In this document: piece by piece, positions 17,055 to 26,365 of the stretch
How the letters are laid out: each line of letters begins with the position of its first letter
How positions within the stretch are numbered: the first letter of the stretch is position 1
Source: Aequorivita vitellina
Lineage (GTDB): Bacteria > Bacteroidota > Bacteroidia > Flavobacteriales > Flavobacteriaceae
DNA: 64,000 nt
Assembly: GCF_022008365.1 (NCBI RefSeq)
Contig: NZ_JAIRBA010000005.1
Coordinates: 62,001-126,000 of the forward strand
Reading direction: 5' to 3'
Notes under the pieces: generated by a model
What the model saw: the letters and a program-made list of their open reading frames with translations, nothing else
Database searches by the model: none
What the model was told of the DNA's origin: nothing
Made by a program: the position numbers and the translations under genes

Positions 17055-17768
17055 CTACGGAAAAATGAATTGAGTGGTGCTTATTTTTTTTGTTTGTAAA
17101 TCTTCGTAACGCATGATTGCCGAATCTTTATTTTGAACAATCTGCGTAATGCTTTTGGTTTTTATAAATCCCCGATCCATAATTAGATTGCTGTTGAAAT
17201 CACCTTCGCCCCCAGTTTTATGAAATTGAAGAATTTCTGCTTCGGAAGGCTTTAGCGCGTTCATTAAAAATGCTGAAAACCATTGTTCGCGTTTATTTTT
17301 TAAGTTTTCGGGATACAATGGCGAAGAAGACCAAATATGTGGCGACAGCGGCTTTTCGGAAAAATGGTAATCTTTGCCATCCCAAACCAACTGAAACAGT
17401 TGAACGTTCGTTTTCCATTCAACTATAATTGCTGTAAACGGCTCTATTTCGTTGAAATCGTAATTTTCAATTTCTGCTATTAAGTTTTCGCATTTTAGCA
17501 AATCTTTCACGACCAAACCTCTACTTTTTCGGTAAAATGGTTTTCGTTTGTGTGCTACAAAACCACCATTCATAAGGGTTACAACCCTTTTCTTTTCACT
17601 TATACCAATCCAAGTTCCGCCGGCAACGGCATCTTTCGGGTAAAGCAACTTTACTCCTTCTTCCTTATAAATTTCTGGTGGAAATGTTTCGCGTCCCGGA
17701 GCTTCATCTCTATTGGAAGTTAGTATAAAACCCTTGTTCGGTTTCGGAATAAAAGTTACGGTACACAT
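17055..17768 (-). CDS. NRDE family protein (TANGO2-like)
   Basis: A 237-residue protein beginning MCTVTFIPKPNKGFILTSN followed by RDE, the NRDE signature (N-terminal Cys2, then NRDE at about 18-21). GGTWIGIS and VTLMNGGF are further family motifs. Cys2 could become an N-terminal nucleophile after methionine removal, as in Ntn hydrolases (inference). It is convergent with apaG and divergent from pruA. Bacterial function is unknown. Confidence 0.9.
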   Translation of the reverse strand: MCTVTFIPKPNKGFILTSNRDEAPGRETFPPEIYKEEGVKLLYPKDAVAGGTWIGISEKKRVVTLMNGGFVAHKRKPFYRKSRGLVVKDLLKCENLIAEIENYDFNEIEPFTAIIVEWKTNVQLFQLVWDGKDYHFSEKPLSPHIWSSSPLYPENLKNKREQWFSAFLMNALKPSEAEILQFHKTGGEGDFNSNLIMDRGFIKTKSITQIVQNKDSAIMRYEDLQTKKISTTQFIFP

Positions 17769-17902
17769 ATTTTAAAAAGTAATCAGTGGTCAGTAAAACT
17801 AATAAATTACATAAATCTTGTTCGGAAAAAACGAGAATATTTCTTCATTTAAAATAGGAAAAACTGCCTACCGCTACGGGTCGCTGAACACTAAATAATT
17901 TG

Positions 17903-17910
17903 TACCTTTG
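17903..17910 (+). promoter_or_regulatory. Bacteroidota -7 box for pruA
   Basis: TACCTTTG matches TAnnTTTG exactly and ends 31 bases before the ATG at 17942. Confidence 0.55.
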
Positions 17911-17941
17911 CAATCTTCATAAACACAAAAATTAAAAAGTT

Positions 17942-19567
17942 ATGGGAAATGGATTTTTTGAAGTGCCAATCGCTGTAAACGAACCTGTAAGAAGCTATGC
18001 GCCAGGTTCTGCAGAACGCGAAGAAGTGCTTGAAACTTATAGAGAAATGTACAAGGCTACTGTAGAAGTGCCTTTATTTATTAACGGAAAAGAGGTTAAA
18101 ACCAAGGAAACTGAAACGATGTCTCCTCCGCACGACCACAAACACGTGCTGGGAACGTATTATAAAGCTACTAAGAAAAATGTGGAAGAGGCAATTTCTA
18201 CTGCCTTGGAAGCGAGAAAAAAATGGGCTGTTATGCCTTGGGAACAACGCGCTGGAATTTTTCTACGTGCCGCTGAATTGATTGCAGGTCCGTACCGCGC
18301 TAAAATAAACGCAGCAACTATGCTGGGGCAGTCTAAAAACATTTATCAAGCCGAAATAGATTCAGCTTGTGAGCTTATTGACTTTTTACGATTCAACGTT
18401 CAGTATATGACTGAAATCTATGCTGAGCAACCAGAATCTACTTCTGCAGCTTGGAACCGCATTGAATACAGACCTTTGGAAGGTTTTATTTATGCAATTA
18501 CACCTTTCAACTTTACCGCTATTGCCGGAAACCTTCCTGCAAGTGCTGCCTTAATGGGGAACGTTGTTGTTTGGAAACCGAGTAACACGCAAGTGTATTC
18601 CGCTAAAGTTATTATGGATGTATTTCGTGAAGCGGGTGTGCCTGCCGGAGTAATCAATATGGTAATGGGCGATGCTGTTATGATTTCAGATACGCTTATG
18701 GCAAGTCCAGATTTCAGTGGGGTTCACTTTACGGGTTCAACGGGTGTTTTTCAAGGAATTTGGAAAAAGATTGGCGACAACATAACAAACTATAAAACCT
18801 ACCCACGCATTGTTGGAGAAACTGGTGGAAAAGATTTTATTGTGGCTCACAAAACTTCAGATGCCAAACAAGTTGCTACAGCAATGGCTCGTGGGGCTTT
18901 TGAATTCCAAGGTCAAAAATGTAGTGCGGCAAGCCGTTGCTATATTTCGAATAGTATTTGGGATGACGTTAAAAAATATTTGGTTGACGATATCCGTTCC
19001 TTTAAAATGGGAACCCCAGAAGATATGGGCAACTTTATTAACGCCGTAATTAACGAAAAATCTTTTGACAAACTTGCAAGTTATATTGATGCAGCCAAAA
19101 AAGACAAAAGCGTTGAAATTATTGCGGGCGGAAATTACGACAAGAGCAAAGGGTACTTTATTGAACCTACCGTAATTGTTGTAAAAGATCCAAAATACAC
19201 AACTATGTGTACGGAGTTATTTGGCCCTGTTCTTACCGTTTATGTTTATGACGATAAAAAGTGGGAAGAAACCTTACAACTAGTTGATGAAACCAGTGAA
19301 TATGCGTTAACAGGCGCTGTTTTTAGTGAAGACAGATATGCGCTTGAGCAGGCTGTAAAAGCCCTTGAAAATGCAGCGGGTAACTTCTACATAAACGACA
19401 AGCCTACGGGCGCTGTTGTGGGGCAACAACCTTTTGGTGGTGCTCGTGCAAGTGGAACTAACGACAAAGCAGGAAGCAAACAAAACCTATACCGTTGGAT
19501 TTCTCCAAGATTGGTGAAGGAAACATTTGTATCTCCTACAGATTACAGATATCCTTTTTTGGGATAA
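17942..19567 (+). CDS. pruA: L-glutamate gamma-semialdehyde (P5C) dehydrogenase
   Basis: A 541-residue NAD+-dependent aldehyde dehydrogenase that oxidises glutamate semialdehyde to glutamate in proline catabolism. It has the monofunctional length and no proline dehydrogenase domain. Catalytic residues are seen in IVGETGGKDF (general base Glu) and FEFQGQKCSAASRCY (nucleophile Cys at about residue 327); VHFTGSTGVFQ is the NAD-binding loop. The monocistronic unit has its own promoter and ends at a strong bidirectional terminator. The opposing pathway, proC-B-A, is at 50.4-53.2 kb. Confidence 0.96.
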   Translation: MGNGFFEVPIAVNEPVRSYAPGSAEREEVLETYREMYKATVEVPLFINGKEVKTKETETMSPPHDHKHVLGTYYKATKKNVEEAISTALEARKKWAVMPWEQRAGIFLRAAELIAGPYRAKINAATMLGQSKNIYQAEIDSACELIDFLRFNVQYMTEIYAEQPESTSAAWNRIEYRPLEGFIYAITPFNFTAIAGNLPASAALMGNVVVWKPSNTQVYSAKVIMDVFREAGVPAGVINMVMGDAVMISDTLMASPDFSGVHFTGSTGVFQGIWKKIGDNITNYKTYPRIVGETGGKDFIVAHKTSDAKQVATAMARGAFEFQGQKCSAASRCYISNSIWDDVKKYLVDDIRSFKMGTPEDMGNFINAVINEKSFDKLASYIDAAKKDKSVEIIAGGNYDKSKGYFIEPTVIVVKDPKYTTMCTELFGPVLTVYVYDDKKWEETLQLVDETSEYALTGAVFSEDRYALEQAVKALENAAGNFYINDKPTGAVVGQQPFGGARASGTNDKAGSKQNLYRWISPRLVKETFVSPTDYRYPFLG

Positions 19568-19586
19568 AACCTAAATTGAATTCATA

Positions 19587-19622
19587 AAAAAACCCATCCT
19601 GGAATTTCAGGATGGGTTTTTT
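19587..19622. terminator. Bidirectional terminator between pruA and the Omp28-like lipoprotein gene
   Basis: AACCCATCCTG and CAGGATGGGTT form an 11-base stem with a GAATTT loop. A-run and T-run flank it on opposite sides, so it can serve both convergent genes. Confidence 0.9.
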
Positions 19623-19642
19623 AGTTTTAGAAAACTAAGTTT

Positions 19643-20941
19643 TTATTCAAAAGTTTTGTTTTCGCCAACTTCTGCGTGTTGTGAGTTTTTCGCATTATTG
19701 TCAGAATCTACAACCATAACAACTACACTTAAATTATCAACGTTGTATTCCGAAGGAATTTCTAAGTTATACTGTTTCTTATATTCGGTATATGCTGGTG
19801 TTTCTGTTATGGCATCACCAAAAATATCTGTGAGTGAATTTCTAAGCGCGTCGTTGTGCACAAAATCTGGAATTGGGTTTCCGTGGCCTTCTAATGGGTG
19901 ACCGGAGGTGGCGTTGAAATAATTTGCTTGTGCGTAGATTATTCCACTTTCAACAAGGTAGACAACTATTTTGTCGCCTGTTACAGAACCGCTTGCATAA
20001 ACAACTTTAACATCTACGGTTAGGTTAGCCCCAGTAACCTTTGAGTCTATAGCGATAGCAAGATCGGTTTCAGCACCTGCCATTGCCAAAACATCGTTCA
20101 CATTATAAGGATCCAACCATTTTTGTTTGCGATTAAGTCTTGCTTGTGGCAACCCTCCAATTCCGAAGGCATCTTTTAAATCTTGTACTCTTTCAAAATG
20201 CATTGGGTCTGGAAGTGAGGCTCCAGTTTCGTGAATAGCAACAACTGAAATATGATTTGTAGCTACTTTAGCAGTATCAATAGCAAGTGCTACTGCTGGG
20301 CAAAAGCCACACCAAGTACCTGTGTAATCTTCTATTACTACTTTTCTTTTTGGAATAAACACTTCAAAAGTTTTACTGGCAGTAGTGTGTAATTCATTAT
20401 CTACTTCGTATTCTGCATATACCACAAAACTACCTTCAGTGGCAGAGGAATAGGTAAATCCGGAGATAGCAGTGTCATCTACATAAAATGTAGCATCTGA
20501 CGCTGTATTGTTTCCTTGGCTATCTAATAAACCAAATGTAATAGTCTGATTGCGCAATGCTTTAGGAAAATCAATTGTCAAGGCTCGTTCTGTAGGTGCT
20601 AGCACTTCAAAGTTCAAGCTATTACTTGATACGTCATTATAAATAGCATCTACCGTAAATTCACCCAATTCTTCGAATATATAATAATCACCAGCGATTT
20701 CGACGTTATTCACAAATATTTGCGAAGCGCTCGTATAGTCAACGCCATCACTACCAATAACGGTAAAGTTTACGCTATCATTAGCTCTTAAAACTACCAA
20801 CTCGCCAGTTCCGGCATCACTTTTAAGTTCCAAAGTCAATAACGGGCTAGGCTCCACATATGGGTCTTCTTTTTTACTACAAGAAACAATAGTTATAATT
20901 GCAAAAAACAGCAAGGCTTTTAAATAGGGATTGGTTTTCAT
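19643..20941 (-). CDS. Omp28-related lipoprotein with thioredoxin-like CxxC domain
   Basis: A 432-residue lipoprotein: lipobox TIVSC, two Ig-like segments (about residues 30-110 and 115-195), then an Omp28-type thioredoxin-like domain with the active site TGTW210-C211-G-F-C214. The downstream GIGGLPQARLNRKQKW is the loop with the expected cis-proline. A C-terminal beta-rich part (about 300-432) follows. The family occurs in Bacteroidota surface lipoproteins; the substrate is unknown. It is divergent from a TlpA-type thioredoxin gene, suggesting a shared extracytoplasmic thiol function (inference). Confidence 0.85.
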   Translation of the reverse strand: MKTNPYLKALLFFAIITIVSCSKKEDPYVEPSPLLTLELKSDAGTGELVVLRANDSVNFTVIGSDGVDYTSASQIFVNNVEIAGDYYIFEELGEFTVDAIYNDVSSNSLNFEVLAPTERALTIDFPKALRNQTITFGLLDSQGNNTASDATFYVDDTAISGFTYSSATEGSFVVYAEYEVDNELHTTASKTFEVFIPKRKVVIEDYTGTWCGFCPAVALAIDTAKVATNHISVVAIHETGASLPDPMHFERVQDLKDAFGIGGLPQARLNRKQKWLDPYNVNDVLAMAGAETDLAIAIDSKVTGANLTVDVKVVYASGSVTGDKIVVYLVESGIIYAQANYFNATSGHPLEGHGNPIPDFVHNDALRNSLTDIFGDAITETPAYTEYKKQYNLEIPSEYNVDNLSVVVMVVDSDNNAKNSQHAEVGENKTFE

Positions 20942-21104
20942 ATTAAGAATACTTTTAGAAATAAAAATGTGCGCTAATATAGTTTAAATCTTAAAAATGC
21001 TTGGTCTAAATATGTTAAATGAACAATTTTCAAATAATCCGATTCAAAATTCATTAAAAAAAACTTAATATTGCTTCACTAAAATAATCGCAAATCTTTT
21101 TATT

Positions 21105-21590
21105 ATGAAAAAAATCTTTCCCCTCCTTCTATTATTAGTCACTTTTTTAGGGTTTTCGCAAAGCGAATTACCAAAAATAGACTTAACTACGATTGACGGA
21201 ACTGCCATCAGTTCTAAAGATCTTTCTAAAGACAATAATAAAGTAATAGTTGTTTCCCTTTGGGCCACTTGGTGTGTGCCTTGTTTGAAAGAACTAGATG
21301 CAATAAGTGAAATTTACCAAGATTGGCAGGATGAAACTGGCGTTGAATTATTTGCAGTATCTGTAGATGACAGTCGTACTGTAAAAAGAGTAAAGCCTTT
21401 AATAAACGGAAAGGGCTGGGATTACACCATACTTTTAGACACCAATAACGACTTTCAGCGCGCTTTAGGAGCGGCCACCGTTCCATTAACGCTTTTGGTG
21501 AAAAACAACGAAATTGTATACCGTCACTCTGGTTATAGCCCAGGTGCAGAATATGAACTTTACGAAAAAATAAAGGAGTATTCTAACTAA
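21105..21590 (+). CDS. TlpA-family thiol-disulfide oxidoreductase
   Basis: A 161-residue exported thioredoxin. The signal peptide ends LGFSQ. The active site WATWC57-V-P-C60 is intact and the cis-proline lies in AATVPLTLLV. The domain starts at about residue 22. Such proteins reduce disulfides or haem-ligand cysteines in the periplasm. It starts divergently from the Omp28-like lipoprotein, and the DUF6029 gene follows after 29 bases, so the two form an operon. Confidence 0.93.
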   Translation: MKKIFPLLLLLVTFLGFSQSELPKIDLTTIDGTAISSKDLSKDNNKVIVVSLWATWCVPCLKELDAISEIYQDWQDETGVELFAVSVDDSRTVKRVKPLINGKGWDYTILLDTNNDFQRALGAATVPLTLLVKNNEIVYRHSGYSPGAEYELYEKIKEYSN

Positions 21591-21619
21591 TTGAACAACC
21601 AATCAACCAAAACCTTACA

Positions 21620-23266
21620 ATGAAAAAAATTATATTCGGTGCCTTTCTTTTTATAGGTGCCATAGGCTTTTCACAAGACAACGGCTACTTTTTTGGTGGC
21701 TTGGAATCTAATTCGCAATGGCTTCTTGACGATGAAGATTTTGACTTTACTGCTCCGGAGGATCAATTTAGAGCAAACAATTATTTACAACTTAACTACG
21801 CGCTCGGAAAATTTACGGCAGGGGTTCAATATGAATCCTACTTGCCTTCTTCGCTTTTGGGATATTCCCCAACTTGGGATGGCCAAAACGGCATAGGAAC
21901 CTATTATTTAAATTTCAGAAATGAAACCTTAGATATTACTGGTGGGTATTTTTACGAGCAATTTGGAAGTGGACTGATTTTGCGCACGTGGGAAAACAGA
22001 CAATTAGGAATTAACAATGCTCTAAAAGGAGTACGTGTTAAATTCAATCCTACCGCTTCATTCGATCTTACGGGTGTTTACGGACAAACACGAAATGGAT
22101 TCGATGTTTCGGAAGGTGTAATTCAAGGGCTTGATGCCAATTTAGATTTAAGCGATTTAATGAATTTAGAGTCTGTAGATTTAAAATTAGGTGCAAGTTA
22201 TGTAGGTCGTTACCAAGACAATGGCTCTAGTGATTCAATACCTGCAAACATAAATGCCTATGGCGGTAGATTAGATTTTGTAATTTCGGATTTCTACGGA
22301 AGCATAGAAGCAATCACCAAAGATCCGGATGTTTTAATTAACGAAGAAGTAGTAACCACACCACAGTTATTTGACGGTACTGCGCTTCAGTTTAACTTGG
22401 GTTACGCCCAAAAAGGTTTGGGAATTAATTCAACTTTTAGAAGATTGGAAAATTTCACATTTTATGCAGATAGGTATGCTGAAGGCAATCAATTTAACGA
22501 GCAAGTTGTAAATTACATTCCCGCCATTACGAAACAGCACGATTATCTGCTTTCTAATATATATGTGTACAACGCACAACCGCGTCTTCTTTTTACTGAA
22601 AACGAAAAAAGAGCTGGAGAAGTAGGGGCGCAAGTAGATGTGTATTTTTCATTCGATAAAGAATCTACATTGGGTAAATACGGAACCAAATTAGCTGGTA
22701 ACTTTGCGTACTGGGCTGGCTTAGACGCTACTTTTAATGCAGATGATTTAACCTATGATGCCAAATTTATTGGTGAAGGAGATCGGTATTTCCGCGATTT
22801 AAACATTGAAATTAAAAACCGTTGGTCTTCAAAATGGAGCACTGTAGTTTCTTTCCAAGATGTAATTATAGACAAAGCTGTTTCAAAAGGAGGCATTCTT
22901 GGATCTGAGGGCGATATAAATGCTCAAATAGCAGTTATAGAAGGAACGCGACGTTTTGACAAAGGAAAAGCTGTAAGATTAGAACTTCAACACCTTTGGA
23001 CTGAAGATGACGATAAAAACTGGGCTGCTGGAGTTTTAGAATATAATTTCAATTCATCTTTCACATTATATGCAGCTGATGCATACAATTACGGGGGTGA
23101 AAAAGAACTTCACTATTACAGTTTAGGCGGAAGCTACACTAAAGGAAGAGCTCGTTTTGCAATGAATTACGGCAGACAACGTGGCGGTTTAATATGTGTT
23201 GGGGGGGTGTGTAGAGAAGTGCCACCAAGCACCGGGGTAACGGCAAATCTTGTAGTTACTTTCTAA
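21620..23266 (+). CDS. DUF6029 family outer-membrane protein
   Basis: A 548-residue secreted protein: signal peptide (ends GAIGFSQ), then alternating hydrophobic strands throughout (YLQLNYALGKFTAGVQYESY, GTYYLNFRNETLDITGGYFYE) and an aromatic terminal residue (VVTF), as expected of an outer-membrane beta barrel. It belongs to DUF6029, whose function is unknown. A cysteine pair (ICVGGVC) lies near the C-terminus. It follows tlpA directly; a redox-linked role is inferred from this pairing only. Confidence 0.8.
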   Translation: MKKIIFGAFLFIGAIGFSQDNGYFFGGLESNSQWLLDDEDFDFTAPEDQFRANNYLQLNYALGKFTAGVQYESYLPSSLLGYSPTWDGQNGIGTYYLNFRNETLDITGGYFYEQFGSGLILRTWENRQLGINNALKGVRVKFNPTASFDLTGVYGQTRNGFDVSEGVIQGLDANLDLSDLMNLESVDLKLGASYVGRYQDNGSSDSIPANINAYGGRLDFVISDFYGSIEAITKDPDVLINEEVVTTPQLFDGTALQFNLGYAQKGLGINSTFRRLENFTFYADRYAEGNQFNEQVVNYIPAITKQHDYLLSNIYVYNAQPRLLFTENEKRAGEVGAQVDVYFSFDKESTLGKYGTKLAGNFAYWAGLDATFNADDLTYDAKFIGEGDRYFRDLNIEIKNRWSSKWSTVVSFQDVIIDKAVSKGGILGSEGDINAQIAVIEGTRRFDKGKAVRLELQHLWTEDDDKNWAAGVLEYNFNSSFTLYAADAYNYGGEKELHYYSLGGSYTKGRARFAMNYGRQRGGLICVGGVCREVPPSTGVTANLVVTF

Positions 23267-23285
23267 TAGCTAGAAATTTAAAAAA

Positions 23286-23323
23286 AGAAAGGCCCCGAAG
23301 AAAACTCCGGGGCCTTTTTATAT
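23286..23323. terminator. Bidirectional terminator after the DUF6029 gene
   Basis: AAAGGCCCCG and CGGGGCCTTT form a 10-base GC-rich stem around a ~9-base loop (aagaaaactc region), followed by TTTTT. It lies between convergent genes. Confidence 0.9.
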
Positions 23324-23341
23324 TCAGCTTATTTTGAAAGC

Positions 23342-24079
23342 TTATTGAACCAAGATTTTGCTTGTTTGCACACCACCAGTATTATTTTTAAACTGAACGA
23401 TATACGTTTGTGGGCTTAAATCTGATACGTTTACAACTTGACGACCAGCGTCAAATTGACCTTGCTTTACAACTTTACCTTGAATATTATAAACAACCAT
23501 ATTAACTGGCTCATTTATATTCAACACTAATTCATTTGAAACTAAAGTAGATTGAATAGTTAGGTTTACAGTGTTATTGTCTGCAACACCCATTGTTGGA
23601 TTATAACGATATGTAAATAGCAATGGCGTACCCGTTTCTATTGTTCCTGCTTGGTCAGAATATTGACGGAAGGCAAAAACAAAATCTACGTTATCTGAAC
23701 CGTTTCCTGGATCGTCGTTCCAAAAATGGTTTCCCATGGGAGTAGTTTCACCAACTGCAATAGCTAGTCCATCTTCACCCGCTGGAGGTACTGTACCGCC
23801 CTGTACTATATTGTTATAACACAAGCCATAGCATAATTGTTCAAACTCTCCGTTTGAGGAGTTTGTTTCAGACACATATTCTATACGTGTATAGATTTCG
23901 TCGCTAGGGTTGTCATTGGTTACAAAAAATTCATAAGATGCATCTGGATAGTCCAAAACACCAAATTCTATAACATCGCCATCATTGAGCACATTGCCCG
24001 CTCTGTCCTTAACTGTAAATTGAGCACTCGCCATTGTTACTGAGCCAAGGATACTTAAAAGAAGTAATTTAAATTTCAT
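23342..24079 (-). CDS. Secreted protein with T9SS type A sorting domain
   Basis: A 245-residue cargo protein: signal peptide (ends MASAQ), a beta-rich N-terminal domain of about 150 residues with a cysteine pair (LCYGLCYN), and a C-terminal sorting domain from about residue 170. The latter reads NMVVYNIQGKVVKQG, then LSPQTYIVQF and ends in KILVQ. The N-terminal domain is not one I recognise. It is monocistronic, with a promoter box at 24128-24135 and a shared terminator at its end. Confidence 0.85.
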   Translation of the reverse strand: MKFKLLLLSILGSVTMASAQFTVKDRAGNVLNDGDVIEFGVLDYPDASYEFFVTNDNPSDEIYTRIEYVSETNSSNGEFEQLCYGLCYNNIVQGGTVPPAGEDGLAIAVGETTPMGNHFWNDDPGNGSDNVDFVFAFRQYSDQAGTIETGTPLLFTYRYNPTMGVADNNTVNLTIQSTLVSNELVLNINEPVNMVVYNIQGKVVKQGQFDAGRQVVNVSDLSPQTYIVQFKNNTGGVQTSKILVQ

Positions 24080-24127
24080 GGTTTTAATTTTTAGGTTTTA
24101 ATTGAGAGGTTTGATTACTAAGTATTG

Positions 24128-24135
24128 CAAAAGTA
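24128..24135 (-). promoter_or_regulatory. Bacteroidota -7 box for the 23342-24079 cargo gene
   Basis: Minus-strand TACTTTTG matches TAnnTTTG exactly, 48 bases before the ATG at 24079. Confidence 0.5.
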
Positions 24136-24398
24136 ATTATAATTATTAAAGATTAAAGTTTCTTTACTATTTCTCTTACAGACATTTAACATTTAACAAT
24201 TCTTCAGATCAAAAAAGAACGTTAAATTTTGGGAGAAAGTGTCGTTTTTTACGGATTTGGCGTTTGTTTTATAAAAAATATAGCAATATAGATGAGATAG
24301 TGTATTTTTAATGAAACATTAAAACTCAATTATAATATTTTAACATAAAAAACGCAAATATTTGATTTATAAGTTTAAGATAATTAATTATAAAAAAG

Positions 24399-24406
24399 TA
24401 CATTTG
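24399..24406 (+). promoter_or_regulatory. Bacteroidota -7 box for the first tandem Omp28-like gene
   Basis: TACATTTG matches TAnnTTTG exactly, 43 bases before the ATG at 24450. Confidence 0.5.
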
Positions 24407-24449
24407 TCACGAACACTTAATTCTCACTATTATCTTAAATTTAACTATC

Positions 24450-26114
24450 ATGTTTAAAAAACTATCTCTTTTTCTAGTTTTTGCTTTGTTTGCCATTACT
24501 ACATATGGGCAAACAATTGTATCAACTTCCCCTGAAAACAAAAATGTAATTCTCGAAGAATTTACGGGTATAAAATGTGTTTTCTGTCCCGACGGTCACC
24601 GTATTGCGCAAGGTTTAAAATCTGATCATCCAGACGATGTCTTTTTAATTAATATACACGCCGGTGGTTTTGCTGTTCCAAGTAGCGGCCAGCCAGATTT
24701 TCGCACTCCAGACGGCGAGGCTATTAGAGCTCACTTTGGGGTTAACAGTTACCCTTCTGGAATGATTAACCGACACACTTTTAGCGGCAACAGTCCTGTT
24801 ATAGGCAGATCTGCTTGGCCCAGTCGTGCTAACATAATATTGGGTGAAAGTTCATATTTAAATGTTGCAGTAGAAGCTTCAATTGATGTTCAAACCAGAG
24901 AGCTTATCGTGCACGTTGAAGGGTATTACACTGGAAACAGTCCAGAAAGTACAAACTTTCTTACAGTAGCACTATTGCAAAATAACACCAAAGGCCCACA
25001 AACGGGTGGGGGCGCTGGAAACAACTATAACCACATGCATAGATTGGTAGATATTATTACTCCTACTTGGGGCGACCCCATAAATACTACCACTGCTACT
25101 ACATTTGTAGACAGAACTTATACTTATACCATTCCTGCAATGTACAATAACGTACCAGCAGTTGTAGACGACATGGAAGTTGCTGCCTTTATCACTGAAA
25201 CACAAAGTGAAATTGTTAGCGGTCATGGGGCGCGTGCAACATTTACAGGAATAACTATTGCAAACGACGTTAGCGTTCACGCAATCAAGGATATCGATCC
25301 TACTTGCGAAAGCAATGTCGCTCCAGTGGTTACTATTAAAAACCTAGGACAAAACACAGTTACATCGCTAGCAATAACCTATGAAGTAAACGGCGACTCA
25401 CACACATATAATTGGACTGGTAATTTACCAGCTTTATGGGATGAAACTATTACTTTACCAGAAGTACCATTCACTATGCAAGCAACTAACACAGTAGATA
25501 TAACAATTCCAAGTGATGACGACAACTCAAACAACACATTGTCTTCGTCTTTTGACAAAGCACCCGAAGGTACCGGATCAATAGATGTTCGAATTATTAC
25601 TGATGCTTATGGTTATGAGTGCCGATGGAATCTTAAAGATTCTAATGGAGATATTATAGAAAGTGGCGGACCTTATCCTAACAACACAACTACAGAATTT
25701 AGAATAAATGTTGCAGCAGACTGCTATACTTTCACGCTTATAGACACTGCAGGCGATGGTGGTACAAGAGCTACTTTAAAAGATCACGAAGGAACTATCT
25801 TGTATAATGCCGTTGGAAACTGGGGTGCAGAAAAACCAGGACAGTTTTTAAGCAATGGGGTTTTAGGTGTAAATCAGTCGCAACTAGACAACCTTAGTTT
25901 ATATCCAAACCCGGCAAGTACAGTATTAAATCTTAAAAATGCTGAAAACGCGAATATTCAAGTATTTGACGTTCTTGGAAAATTAATTCTTTCACAAGAT
26001 AACATTGCTATGGATGCGCAAATAAATGTGGCAAATCTTGCCAACGGAACGTACTTTATAAAAATTAGTAAAGACAATGCGGTAGCAACCAAAAGATTCT
26101 TGATTTCAAAATAA
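24450..26114 (+). CDS. Omp28-like secreted protein with CxxC site and T9SS sorting domain (copy 1)
   Basis: A 554-residue T9SS cargo. The signal peptide ends ITTYGQ. Directly after it is a thioredoxin-like Omp28 domain with LEEFTGIKC43-V-F-C46-PDGH and the loop VNSYPSGMINRH (cis-Pro). Further beta domains follow: a CARDB-like segment at about 270-375 and a GDGGTRATL-containing segment to about 455. The sorting domain at 480-554 contains NLSLYPNPAS and ends in FLISK. Copy 2 lies directly downstream. The substrate is unknown; redox activity at the cell surface is inferred from the CxxC. Confidence 0.88.
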   Translation: MFKKLSLFLVFALFAITTYGQTIVSTSPENKNVILEEFTGIKCVFCPDGHRIAQGLKSDHPDDVFLINIHAGGFAVPSSGQPDFRTPDGEAIRAHFGVNSYPSGMINRHTFSGNSPVIGRSAWPSRANIILGESSYLNVAVEASIDVQTRELIVHVEGYYTGNSPESTNFLTVALLQNNTKGPQTGGGAGNNYNHMHRLVDIITPTWGDPINTTTATTFVDRTYTYTIPAMYNNVPAVVDDMEVAAFITETQSEIVSGHGARATFTGITIANDVSVHAIKDIDPTCESNVAPVVTIKNLGQNTVTSLAITYEVNGDSHTYNWTGNLPALWDETITLPEVPFTMQATNTVDITIPSDDDNSNNTLSSSFDKAPEGTGSIDVRIITDAYGYECRWNLKDSNGDIIESGGPYPNNTTTEFRINVAADCYTFTLIDTAGDGGTRATLKDHEGTILYNAVGNWGAEKPGQFLSNGVLGVNQSQLDNLSLYPNPASTVLNLKNAENANIQVFDVLGKLILSQDNIAMDAQINVANLANGTYFIKISKDNAVATKRFLISK

Positions 26115-26135
26115 ATCAGAAATGCTAAACTATTT

Positions 26136-26165
26136 AAAAACCCCGACTCGTTCGGGGTTTTTTAT
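26136..26165 (+). terminator. Terminator after tandem copy 1
   Basis: CCCCGA and TCGGGG form the stem around a 5-base loop, with an upstream A-run and TTTTTT downstream. It differs from the terminator after copy 2 at one base over about 29. Confidence 0.85.
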
Positions 26166-26365
26166 TTCCAATTGGTTTTTAAATTCGCATCATTGCCTTC
26201 GGCTTCGTTATTAGGCTTTTTTTCAGTTCAGCGTAGCTAAAAGACAAAATATCAATGCCTTGCCCCAAAATATTCCGCAATAATCCAATTGTAAATTTTA
26301 TATCTACAGCACTTATGTTTACTTTTACGATACACTTATTTATTTAAACCTAAATTTTAGAAATC

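Larger units (their letters stand above)
24080..24449. other. Divergent intergenic region between two T9SS cargo genes
   Basis: This 370-base AT-rich region contains two promoter boxes: TACTTTTG on the minus strand (24128-24135) and TACATTTG on the plus strand (24399-24406). Nothing else convincing is visible between them. Confidence 0.5.
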